A stretch of 47,845 bases of DNA from Sphingobacterium sp. (GTDB lineage: Bacteria; Bacteroidota; Bacteroidia; Sphingobacteriales; Sphingobacteriaceae), in assembly GCA_022712315.1 (NCBI GenBank), contig JALAGS010000035.1, positions 1 to 47,845 of the forward strand, read 5' to 3'. The position numbers were made by a program, and so were the translations under genes. The stretch's first letter is position 1, and every line of letters starts with the position of its first letter. The notes beneath the pieces are model-generated. The model did no database searches, was not told the DNA's origin, and saw nothing but the letters and a program-made list of their open reading frames with translations. This document shows, piece by piece, positions 35,901 through 43,147 of this stretch.

Positions 35901-36324
35901 CGAGCGCCTGTCCTCGATCATCAATCACTTTTCCAGAGATGTATCCCTCCTGCTGTACAGCTTTTTCGACCAATGTAATATACGCGCCATTATCACGAGC
36001 CATTAAGTTGGTCTCTTTGAGGAGATAACGCATCACATCTTTGATGCTGGTATTTTTAAAAATTTTAGAACTAACTTTATTCCTCGACAGATTATATTTG
36101 GTGGCATCGAAGGCAATATGTATGTTTTGGGATTCCAGGTGCTCAAAAGCCACAGGAATTGTAGATTCATTAAAGGAAATGGATATTTCCCTGTTGAGCA
36201 ACTGCCCATGTGCGACAGAAGCAAGGAGCATTTCGACAGAAACTATCGATAGAAGTAATCCTACCAGCGATGTCTTTACCATAAACTTAATATCGTTTTG
36301 CGTAACGTATTGGTTAAATTTCAT
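32911..36324 (-). CDS. TonB-dependent receptor with STN signalling domain
   Basis: A 1137-residue outer-membrane transducer. The signal peptide ends AHGQ (about residue 40). Next come an STN secretin/TonB domain (about 46-119), which signals to an anti-sigma factor, a carboxypeptidase-regulatory-like domain (about 127-212), a plug (about 228-345; NRNVIVRGMSDRYNQAMLDG) and a beta-barrel ending in Phe. The plug is not of SusC type and no SusD follows. The FecR and sigma genes immediately upstream complete a cell-surface signalling set. The ligand is unknown. Translation could start at Met15, which gives a more compact leader. Confidence 0.93.
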   Translation of the reverse strand: MKFNQYVTQNDIKFMVKTSLVGLLLSIVSVEMLLASVAHGQLLNREISISFNESTIPVAFEHLESQNIHIAFDATKYNLSRNKVSSKIFKNTSIKDVMRYLLKETNLMARDNGAYITLVEKAVQQEGYISGKVIDDRGQALANASIRLIGSNKSTQTSVDGSYVLGLDPGIYTLEVSYLSYRTQRIEGVKVASGQRTALNIAMKAQINALETAVVTVPFKKASVAGLYAAQKNAASVTDGISAEQIARTPDNDMGQVLKRVTGLTTVNNRNVIVRGMSDRYNQAMLDGVVIPSTSQNRRDFSFDIIPTEMVSSVVVNKTATPDVSAEFSGGQVSVNTLDIPEKDFITIQYGIGGNSRTTGKDFYRLGERKTSEFFGFNSSSSKQPEGMLPWFWNGEARRLDAPPGYILSDPKLNEELLMPGSNLKYNDVDAIAQSKLVNADALKLYRYKASPNQNLRFSLGRRYNLSQGLLFGFSASANIRNEQNIIPFNNVRGSNITNLYGEKQHMIESDTIGQNGAGTSYRFNSSSGLVANFGLKGQDFRLAFKNMYARTFNNNYSENIRSVFTNLSNPPTKNQYQLPEAMSLQQHQLSGEYQLPWNVKAEGMFAYNRIKQQILDERKLRYGLTTVLDGNYMFRSPNLLSLSNWSNHSETGFDSRMWTEINEHDLNWAMAFSRLFGAGTSVSSRIKVGYQGWKKNRDLSVFRLLPFTRSYMPDDPSKAAPPIEMPYDVLLSTDHIGNGIGQAYYYPEPIGGNVYDGTMSSHAGYLMFDQKFWNKLRLVYGFRAEYYNLQNRQDEMFRKQNGDPNSDNNKLLLYKLMIREKNWKILPSINATYSLSNTFNLRGSYSKTAIRPDFRETGFFGFYDFELDAVVSGDNVESTFIDNVDLRLEWYPSPGEIISLTGFYKYLDKPIELIENEDVSPGSAYVFNNMESAKNMGLEFELRKNLSFFGEAEWLSKAFISANGTLLKSEVNALSQWRHKLVDNVTVAEREKNRAPNQDRPLMGQSPWLLNLGIGYWGDDFGITTSYNHRGYRTNTASVNPNRVEYELAPKQLDLQLYKRFLSQQLEVKFNAANLLDEWTRYYQNQSAYSESIGGNGEKIFELVRGDNKYNRADDDIITYRKKDGRRFNLSVTYSF

Positions 36325-36401
36325 AAATTTGTTTACGTATATAATATCTCTACAAGTGATTGTATATGTTTTTTATCCCCTATTCAGGGGCTGTACAAAA
36401 C

Positions 36402-36432
36402 AGAGCTGACGATGCCGGTCGTCGGCTCTTAT
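36402..36432 (-). terminator. Terminator between fecR-like gene and TonB receptor
   Basis: On the - strand AGAGCCGACGA pairs with TCGTCAGCTCT (one wobble) around a 6-nt loop, followed by GTTTTG. It lies 15 bp after the FecR stop, which suggests the receptor operon has its own start in the remaining ~75 bp. Confidence 0.6.
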
Positions 36433-36443
36433 TGTCTTCATAT

Positions 36444-37406
36444 TTAGTAAATCAGCACTTTATTCCCCTCCTTTCTGGACTTATTATGATGAATCGCTTG
36501 AATACTTTCGAGTGTAGCCGACCACGATAGCTGTCTAGACAAAGGCATACTGTAAAGTTGCCGGGAGATAAGGTTATCTGCCGCCTCAAGCTCCACTCCG
36601 TAAATATTTCTAACAGCTAAGGCTAATTCGGCGAAACTGCTTTGCTTCAGATATACACGTCCTTCAATCCAGCTATTGCGCGTAAGAAGATCAAAATTCT
36701 CTCGTTTGCTTGTAGTGCTGTTTCTGGCATAACGAATCTGTTCACCACGTGTCAACACACCCAACGGATTACTATTGGCAGAGACCTGAACTTTACCAGT
36801 AAACACTGAAACCGATATATCATCCAGTCCGGCATAGTTTTTCACGGTAAATGAGGTGCCCAGTACCCTTGTTTGTATTTGCTGGGCATTCACAATAAAA
36901 GCTTTGGTAGAATCTTTTTTTACGTCGAAAAATGCTTCTCCGGCGAGAAGTTCTACAATACGATCTTTCCTGTCAAAAGAAACCGTATCCAGTTTTAATT
37001 TCGTTCGTGCGTTTAAAATTACCGTTGAGCCATCTGCAAGCTGTACTCTTTTACGCTGCGCAACTCCTGTTTCAAAAATTCGAAACCCTGGCTTAAGCAA
37101 GACTTCCTTTCTAGACTGTGCATGATCGTTTTCTCGACTCCAGAACAATACACTGAGACATAGCAGTAAACAGGCTGCAACTGCGCCCGACCAATACAGC
37201 ATCTTTTGGAAAGCCATTTTTTTGGTGGACGTGTTTCCTATTTGTCGATGAATTTTTCCCCATATTTGATTTTCGTCAACATGATATTGGGGCATATCCT
37301 CTTTGTCCAATTCAGCATACCAATGATCAATCAGTCTACGTTCATTAGCACTAGCCTTATTTTGGCGATACCTATCAATTAGCGATTCAAAAACTTTTCT
37401 TTTCAC
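36444..37406 (-). CDS. FecR-family anti-sigma factor
   Basis: A 320-residue inner-membrane regulator. The cytoplasmic N-domain (1-70) binds the sigma factor. One membrane segment spans about 72-89. The periplasmic FecR domain (about 110-215; the segment RVQLADGSTVILNARTKL is diagnostic) is followed by a C-terminal domain resembling STN/DUF4974 (SFAELALAVRNIYGVELE). It relays ligand occupancy of the STN receptor to the sigma factor encoded 118 bp upstream. Size and layout are normal for Bacteroidetes FecR proteins. Confidence 0.93.
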   Translation of the reverse strand: MKRKVFESLIDRYRQNKASANERRLIDHWYAELDKEDMPQYHVDENQIWGKIHRQIGNTSTKKMAFQKMLYWSGAVAACLLLCLSVLFWSRENDHAQSRKEVLLKPGFRIFETGVAQRKRVQLADGSTVILNARTKLKLDTVSFDRKDRIVELLAGEAFFDVKKDSTKAFIVNAQQIQTRVLGTSFTVKNYAGLDDISVSVFTGKVQVSANSNPLGVLTRGEQIRYARNSTTSKRENFDLLTRNSWIEGRVYLKQSSFAELALAVRNIYGVELEAADNLISRQLYSMPLSRQLSWSATLESIQAIHHNKSRKEGNKVLIY

Positions 37407-37524
37407 TTTTTATGCCTGCTGTTTATATACAAGTCCGCAAAAAAGCTCCAAAGTACTTCAAGAAAAGATTAATGTTATATAAAAGAATTGTTAAGCTCTT
37501 CAAAAGGTCGATGCAAATGGGCAG

Positions 37525-38139
37525 TTATTTAGAAAGCTCATCTATCATAAGGACCAAAAGGAGCGTAAAACTACCATTCTGAATATGTTGATAGCCCAAT
37601 ATTGCCTTCCGCAGTCGCTTGGATGCTTCTGTAAGATTATTCTTGACAGTTTGCTCGGATAAGCCCATACGAGTGGCTATCTCCCGGATAGATAGGTGTT
37701 CCCATTTTAATAAAAGCGCCTGTCGCATATTATGTGGCATAATTTCCAGCTCTTCCTCCAACAACTTCTCCAATGCTAAGTACGTTTTAAGATCCTCTGG
37801 ATGATGCTGTACATACTCAAAAATATGTTTACTCCAATGATCCAGTAATTTATCTTTGGCTTTGGTGGAGTTAAAAAAGTCGATGATTTTATACTTGAGC
37901 ATCCCTTTGAGATAGGCTGGGAGATTCATTTGGATGTCGATACTATGCCGTTTTTCCCAAAATTGCACAAACAACTCCTGGAGAATATCCTCCACATCCT
38001 GTCGGTCTATGATCCGACGAGCAGCGTGCTGATAAAGGTCTTTCCAGCAGTAGCGGTACAATTCCTCATACGCAGCAGTATCGTTATGCTCTTTAATAGC
38101 TCGCAGCCAACGCTGATGTACAACTGGTCCTTGATTCAT
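37525..38139 (-). CDS. ECF RNA polymerase sigma factor (FecI-like)
   Basis: A 204-residue sigma-70-family factor. Region 2 includes DVEDILQELFVQFWEKR (about 48-64). Region 4 carries the helix-turn-helix LSIREIATRMGLSEQTVKNN (about 149-168). The C-terminus continues past the usual end with a hydrophobic stretch (FTLLLVLMIDELSK), which is unusual but short. It should direct transcription of the TonB-receptor operon when FecR signals. No recognisable autoregulatory promoter could be assigned. Confidence 0.93.
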   Translation of the reverse strand: MNQGPVVHQRWLRAIKEHNDTAAYEELYRYCWKDLYQHAARRIIDRQDVEDILQELFVQFWEKRHSIDIQMNLPAYLKGMLKYKIIDFFNSTKAKDKLLDHWSKHIFEYVQHHPEDLKTYLALEKLLEEELEIMPHNMRQALLLKWEHLSIREIATRMGLSEQTVKNNLTEASKRLRKAILGYQHIQNGSFTLLLVLMIDELSK

Positions 38140-38330
38140 GCTAACACCAAATTTAAGGTTGAAATATTAAGTTTCTATTAATAAATGAATAAACAAACTG
38201 TAAGCATATAAAATAGTTTACATTCAAAATAATACTTTTCAAAGTGAGCTAAATCTATATAACACGACTCAATTTATTATCACTTCATATAAAAGAATTA
38301 GATCCCCTTAAAAATCAATTATTTAAAATA

Positions 38331-38361
38331 TTTGTTTATTCCAATATTATTCTTACCTTTG
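38331..38361 (+). promoter_or_regulatory. Promoter of the DEAD-box helicase gene
   Basis: TTTG (38331-38334), a 19-bp spacer and TACCTTTG (38354-38361), an exact consensus match. The leader (about 38367-38401) can form either AGGCA-ATAG-TGCCT (38371-38384) or CAATAG-TGC-CTATTG (38374-38388); the two are mutually exclusive. Confidence 0.7.
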
Positions 38362-38401
38362 CAACGCCTTAGGCAATAGTGCCTATTGTATAAAATATTT
38401 C

Positions 38402-40273
38402 ATGAACCCATTTTTAGAACTGGGAATCCGTGAGGAAGTTGTTAATGCCATCTCAGAATTAGGTTTCGAAAAACCTTCTGAAATTCAGGAAAAAGCCATT
38501 CCTGTTTTATTGACTGGTAACGACGATTTTGTCGGATTAGCCCAAACTGGCACAGGAAAGACCGCGGCATTTGGTCTTCCATTATTAGAGCAATTAGACT
38601 TTTCTCAAAAACACCCACAGGCATTGATCCTTTGCCCTACTCGGGAATTATGTTTACAAATCTCAAAAGATTTAGAAAAATTTGCTAAATACGTTAACAA
38701 CGTACATGTTGTTGCTGTATATGGAGGTGCAAATATCTCAGACCAGCTACGTCAAATTAGACGTGGAGTGCAAATTGTAGTAGCGACCCCAGGTCGTATG
38801 TTGGATATCATTGGCAGAAATGCGATTGATTTCTCAAATGTAAAATATGTTGTATTAGATGAAGCGGATGAGATGCTCAATATGGGCTTCAAAGAAGACA
38901 TCAACAACATTCTTTCAGAAACTCCTGACGAGAAAAAAACTTGGTTATTTTCAGCTACGATGCCTTCTGAAGTACGTCGTATTGCAAAGAATTATATGAC
39001 CGACCCTGTTGAGCTTACTGTAGGTACAAAAAATACTGGTAACGCCAACATTGAGCACCATTACTATTTGATCAAAGCAAAAGATAAATATGCGGCGTTC
39101 AAACGTATTGTAGATTCAAATCCTGATATTTTTGGAATCGTGTTCTGTCGGACAAAAATCGAGACACAAGATATCGCTGAAGCGTTGATTAAAGATGGTT
39201 ACAATGCAGACTCGTTGCATGGCGACTTATCCCAACAACAACGTGACAAGGTAATGAAACGTTACCGTGACCGTAGCTTACAACTATTGATCGCAACAGA
39301 TGTAGCTGCCCGTGGTATTGACGTTAGTGATGTAACTCACGTGATCAACTTCTCTTTACCAGATGAAACAGAAAACTATACACACCGTTCTGGTCGTACA
39401 GCCCGTGCAGGTAAAACTGGTATTTCACTTTCTTTGGTAAACGTAAAAGAGCTAAGCAAAATCCGTCATCTTGAAAAGATCATCGGTAAGCCTTTTGAGA
39501 AAAAACAAGTACCTCAAGGTGCTGAAGTTTGCGAAAAACAATTATTTTCTATCGTTAAAAAGATTGAAAATGTCGAAGTAAACGACGAACAAATCAGCCC
39601 ATTCTTGCCTGCAATTATGGAAAATTTGGAGTCACTTTCAAAAGAAGATATCATCAAAAGATTTGCTTCTCTTGAGTTCAACCGTTTCTTGGATTATTAC
39701 AAAAACGCACCAGATTTAAATATCGAAGCGCGTGACGGTGGTCGTGAAGACCGCGGTGATAGACGTGATGGTCGCTCGCGTGAAGGTTCAAAAGGTTACA
39801 CGCGTTTATTCATGAACTTAGGTTCAGTAGATGAGTTCTCTCGTGGAGACATGTTGGGCTTTATCTGTAACAATGCGAATATTTCAGGAAAATCTATTGG
39901 CAAAATTGATTTGAAAGGTGTGTTCACATTCTTCGAAGTTCAAGATGCAGAAGTAGAAAAAGTATTCCAAGGATTCCAAGGTGTAGATTACAACGGTCGT
40001 CAAGTACGTATCGAAGTATCTGGTGAAGCAAAAGGTGAAGGTCGCAGCGACCGTGGTGGAAGAAGCCGTGGTGGTGATCGTGGCGGAAGACGTGAAGGTG
40101 GATACCGTGGTGGTGATCGTGGCGGACGACGTGAAGGCGGATATGGTGGCGGTGAGCGCAGCGGAAGACGTGAAGGCGGATTCAGTGGCGAACGACGTGA
40201 CCGTGGTAACAGCAACGGTGGAGGCTTCCGTGATTTCTCTGGAAAACGCAAAGAATCAAAAAGTAAATACTAA
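38402..40273 (+). CDS. DEAD-box ATP-dependent RNA helicase with RGG-rich tail
   Basis: A 623-residue RNA helicase of the DeaD/CsdA type, probably remodelling RNA in ribosome assembly or cold adaptation. Motifs: Q motif PSEIQEKAIP, motif I AQTGTGKT (47-54), Ia PTRELC, Ib TPGR, II DEAD (153-156), III SAT (184-186), V ATDVAARGIDV, VI HRSGRTARAGKTG. After the helicase core comes a DbpA-like RNA-binding domain (about 460-540; YTRLFMNLGSVDEFSRGDML), then a Gly/Arg tail (about 545-623) of repeats such as RGGDRGGRREGGY that binds RNA nonspecifically. It has its own consensus promoter and a terminator. Confidence 0.96.
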   Translation: MNPFLELGIREEVVNAISELGFEKPSEIQEKAIPVLLTGNDDFVGLAQTGTGKTAAFGLPLLEQLDFSQKHPQALILCPTRELCLQISKDLEKFAKYVNNVHVVAVYGGANISDQLRQIRRGVQIVVATPGRMLDIIGRNAIDFSNVKYVVLDEADEMLNMGFKEDINNILSETPDEKKTWLFSATMPSEVRRIAKNYMTDPVELTVGTKNTGNANIEHHYYLIKAKDKYAAFKRIVDSNPDIFGIVFCRTKIETQDIAEALIKDGYNADSLHGDLSQQQRDKVMKRYRDRSLQLLIATDVAARGIDVSDVTHVINFSLPDETENYTHRSGRTARAGKTGISLSLVNVKELSKIRHLEKIIGKPFEKKQVPQGAEVCEKQLFSIVKKIENVEVNDEQISPFLPAIMENLESLSKEDIIKRFASLEFNRFLDYYKNAPDLNIEARDGGREDRGDRRDGRSREGSKGYTRLFMNLGSVDEFSRGDMLGFICNNANISGKSIGKIDLKGVFTFFEVQDAEVEKVFQGFQGVDYNGRQVRIEVSGEAKGEGRSDRGGRSRGGDRGGRREGGYRGGDRGGRREGGYGGGERSGRREGGFSGERRDRGNSNGGGFRDFSGKRKESKSKY

Positions 40274-40301
40274 TCATTAGTATTTAATTCAATAAGAGTT
40301 T

Positions 40302-40351
40302 AAAGACTCTGGTATGAAGGCGCACAGCTTGATTTACCAGAGTCTTTTTTT
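40302..40351 (+). terminator. Terminator after the DEAD-box helicase gene
   Basis: AAAGACTCTGGTA (40302-40314) pairs with TACCAGAGTCTTT (40335-40347), with a 20-nt loop and a T-tract. ACTCT in the left arm can instead pair with AGAGT just upstream (40295-40299). Confidence 0.85.
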
Positions 40352-40455
40352 GTTATATCCCCTGCCAAGTACACAGGTACTAATCTCCCTTGCCACTACA
40401 ATAGTGTCTATAAAAAAACGTAAATTAGCTGTATTACACGAACTGGATTCCCGAC

Positions 40456-42222
40456 ATGTCAACAGTAGCAACAAGAGTATTTGATTTAGCACAGCTGCAA
40501 TATGATATTGCACCCAATTTTCCCATGTTTTCTTTCAAAAAAGATAACGAATGGGTCAAAATAAGCAATACCGAATTTATTGAACAGGTCAATAAGACAT
40601 CCAAAGGTTTAATCGCATTAGGCGTTCAACCTGGAGAAAAAGTGGCCTTGATTAGTGAGAACCGCGTCGAATGGAATATCCTTGATTTTGCTATTCAGCA
40701 GATTGGAGCTGTAGTCGTCGCTATTTATCCGAATATTTCAACCTCAGACTACAGCTATATCTTCAATCATGCTGAAATCAAAAACTGCATTGTCAGTTCG
40801 AAGAAATTATACACAAAGATATTAGCAATACAGGATGACTGCCCGCAGCTAAACAGCATTTTCAGTCTTGACAAGGAGGAAGGCCTCAATCATTGGCAGG
40901 ATTTCGTTGCAGAAGGCCAGACCATTCCGGACGCAACGCTAAACCTACTGCGCAATGGAATAGAACCTGACACATTAGCATCCATCATCTACACCTCGGG
41001 AACAACGGGTAATCCTAAAGGCGTTATGCTGTCGCATAAAAATTTATTAGCAGATACACTGAGTAGCGAATATTCCTTTCCGGTCGAACGTGGAGATCGT
41101 GCGCTCTCCTTTCTCCCAGTCTGTCATGCTTATGAACGTGTTTTCCAATATGTTTATATGTACAAGGGGCTTACCATCTTTTTTGCCCAGTCGATGGATA
41201 CGATAGGCGACGATTTCAAATCCGTAAAGCCACATATCTTTTCAGCTGTACCACGTGTGCTGGAGAAAGTCTATGAAAAGATTATGGCTACAGGAGAGAA
41301 ACTAACAGGAGTCAAACGTAAGCTATTCTTCTGGTCCTTAAGAATTGGCGAGCAATACAAGCTGGAAGGGCGTTCTTGGTGGTATGATTTCCAGTTGAAG
41401 ATTGCCCGTAAATTAGTTTTTTCAAAATGGCGTGAAGCATTGGGAGGTGACATCAAGGGCATTGCCTCTGGAAGTGCCGCTCTACAAGAAAGACTGATCC
41501 GTTTATATATGGCTGCAGGTATTCCGATATATGAAGGTTACGGCCTCACAGAAGCAGGTCCCTGCATCGCTGTAAACTGCTACAGACGAGGTATGAAAAT
41601 TGGTACTGTTGGCTTGCCATTAATTCATATCGAAATCAAGCTGGCAGCGGATGGAGAAATATTGACCAAAGGAGAAAACAATATGATTGGCTATTATAAA
41701 AATCCAGAAGCAACAGCAGAAGTACTCAAAGACGGTTGGTTATACACTGGAGACATTGGTCAATGGGTAGACGGCAAGTTTCTCAAAATTATAGACCGCA
41801 AGAAAGAAATGTTTAAGACTTCCGGTGGAAAATACATCGTTCCTCAACAAATCGAATCTAAGCTGGTTGAATCCTCGTTCATTGAACAGGCCATGGTGCT
41901 TGGCGAGGGCCGGAAGTTCCCTGCAGCGTTGATCGTCCCCAACTATAACAATCTTCTCGAATGGTCAAAGAACGCTGTTCCTTCCCTAAGTGCACTGACG
42001 AGATTAGATTTTCTCAATAGCCCCGAGCTGAAGCAGAAAATCGAATCAGAACTTAGCCGTATCAATAAAAATTTTGGCAACTGGGAACAAATCAAGAAGT
42101 TCGCTATCCTTCCAGAAGAAATGACGGTGGAAAGTGGTGAATTAACACCGACTTTAAAAATGAAGCGAAAAATTATTTTACAAAAATACGAACGGGAAAT
42201 TGAGGAGATATATAACATCTAA
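40456..42222 (+). CDS. Long-chain fatty-acid--CoA ligase (AMP-forming)
   Basis: A 588-residue adenylate-forming enzyme that activates fatty acids to acyl-CoA for phospholipid synthesis or degradation, acting at the inner face of the membrane. Visible motifs are the P-loop YTSGTTGNPKG (179-189), the A5-type motif GYGLTEAGP (near 362), the ATP-binding YTGDIG segment and the hinge/C-domain with DRKKEMFKTSGGKYI. Family features and length match the FadD15/FACL group common in Bacteroidetes. It stands alone, bounded by terminators on both sides. Confidence 0.94.
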   Translation: MSTVATRVFDLAQLQYDIAPNFPMFSFKKDNEWVKISNTEFIEQVNKTSKGLIALGVQPGEKVALISENRVEWNILDFAIQQIGAVVVAIYPNISTSDYSYIFNHAEIKNCIVSSKKLYTKILAIQDDCPQLNSIFSLDKEEGLNHWQDFVAEGQTIPDATLNLLRNGIEPDTLASIIYTSGTTGNPKGVMLSHKNLLADTLSSEYSFPVERGDRALSFLPVCHAYERVFQYVYMYKGLTIFFAQSMDTIGDDFKSVKPHIFSAVPRVLEKVYEKIMATGEKLTGVKRKLFFWSLRIGEQYKLEGRSWWYDFQLKIARKLVFSKWREALGGDIKGIASGSAALQERLIRLYMAAGIPIYEGYGLTEAGPCIAVNCYRRGMKIGTVGLPLIHIEIKLAADGEILTKGENNMIGYYKNPEATAEVLKDGWLYTGDIGQWVDGKFLKIIDRKKEMFKTSGGKYIVPQQIESKLVESSFIEQAMVLGEGRKFPAALIVPNYNNLLEWSKNAVPSLSALTRLDFLNSPELKQKIESELSRINKNFGNWEQIKKFAILPEEMTVESGELTPTLKMKRKIILQKYEREIEEIYNI

Positions 42223-42227
42223 CCCAC

Positions 42228-42261
42228 AAAAAAGCCTTTGTTTTTGACAAAGGCTTTTTTT
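42228..42261. terminator. Bidirectional terminator (acyl-CoA ligase / rlmB)
   Basis: AAAAAAGCCTTTG / CAAAGGCTTTTTT, a 13-bp perfect stem with a 7-nt loop and T-runs on both strands. It is shared by the two convergent genes. Confidence 0.9.
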
Positions 42262-42282
42262 ATAGTCAAACAGATTACATGT

Positions 42283-43071
42283 TTATTTTTTAACAATACG
42301 TTGACGAACGGCTTCATAGATGACAACTGCTGCCGAAACAGAAACATTCAATGAACCAATTTCACCGTACATCGGTATCTTGGCAAGATTATCCGAAATG
42401 CGGATCAAGTCATTAGACACACCGACATCTTCGGCGCCCATGATCACACATGTTGGCGCTGTATAATCCACATCATAGATACTCGAGGTTGTTTTCTCAG
42501 TACTCACAACCAACTGTACACCGGAGTCAATCAGAAATTTACCTACTTTTGAAAGGCTATCATGACGGCATACAGGAATTTTATAGAGTGCACCGGCTGA
42601 TGTCTTGATTGCATCAGGATTAACTTCAGCAGAACCTTTTTTAGGAACAATAATAGCATGTACACCTGAACATTCGGCAGTCCGTGCAATGGCCCCCAAA
42701 TTGCGCACATCTGTCACTCCATCTAGCATCAAAAGTAGAGGAGTTTCACCTTTTTCATAAATCTGTGGTAGAAGTTCTTCAATATTATGATAGGTAATTG
42801 GGGAGATGACTGCGATTACACCTTGATGGTTTTTACGTGTTATCCGGTTTAACTTTTCGATGGGCACCTGTTGAAAAGCTATATTATGCTCTTTTAATAA
42901 GGCTTTCAATTCAAGAATTAAACTACCACTCAAACCACGCTGTATAAACAATGATTCGATCTCTTTACCACTATCGATTGCTTCGATAACAGCACGAATA
43001 CCAAATACCATCTGATTCACTTCACGTCTTTCTCCGTGGTCGCGATCACGTCTCTGAAAATTTCCTTGCAT
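42283..43071 (-). CDS. rlmB: 23S rRNA (guanosine-2'-O-)-methyltransferase RlmB (SpoU/TrmH family)
   Basis: A 262-residue SPOUT methyltransferase expected to methylate the 2'-OH of G2251 in 23S rRNA. After a basic N-terminus, the substrate-binding domain starts at QMVFGIRAVIEAI. The three SpoU motifs are visible: LDGVTDVRNLGAIARTAE, VIMGAEDVGVS and PMYGEIGSLNVSVSAAVV, which form the trefoil-knot SAM site. RlmB is favoured over TrmH by this N-terminal domain and length. dnaX lies 76 bp upstream in the same direction. A TACATTTG box in that gap lacks a well-spaced upstream element. Confidence 0.93.
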   Translation of the reverse strand: MQGNFQRRDRDHGERREVNQMVFGIRAVIEAIDSGKEIESLFIQRGLSGSLILELKALLKEHNIAFQQVPIEKLNRITRKNHQGVIAVISPITYHNIEELLPQIYEKGETPLLLMLDGVTDVRNLGAIARTAECSGVHAIIVPKKGSAEVNPDAIKTSAGALYKIPVCRHDSLSKVGKFLIDSGVQLVVSTEKTTSSIYDVDYTAPTCVIMGAEDVGVSNDLIRISDNLAKIPMYGEIGSLNVSVSAAVVIYEAVRQRIVKK

Positions 43072-43147
43072 AATAATACTAAATGTCCCCCTTCTTATGG
43101 AAGAGATTGCAAATGTACAAAAATAAACAACAACTAAAGTTTTTGAA

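Noticed and set aside
40000..40251. Antisense Pro/Arg-rich frame opposite the helicase tail
   Set aside because: It is the complement of the GGT/CGT-rich RGG repeats of the DEAD-box gene. It has no independent start context and is a compositional shadow.
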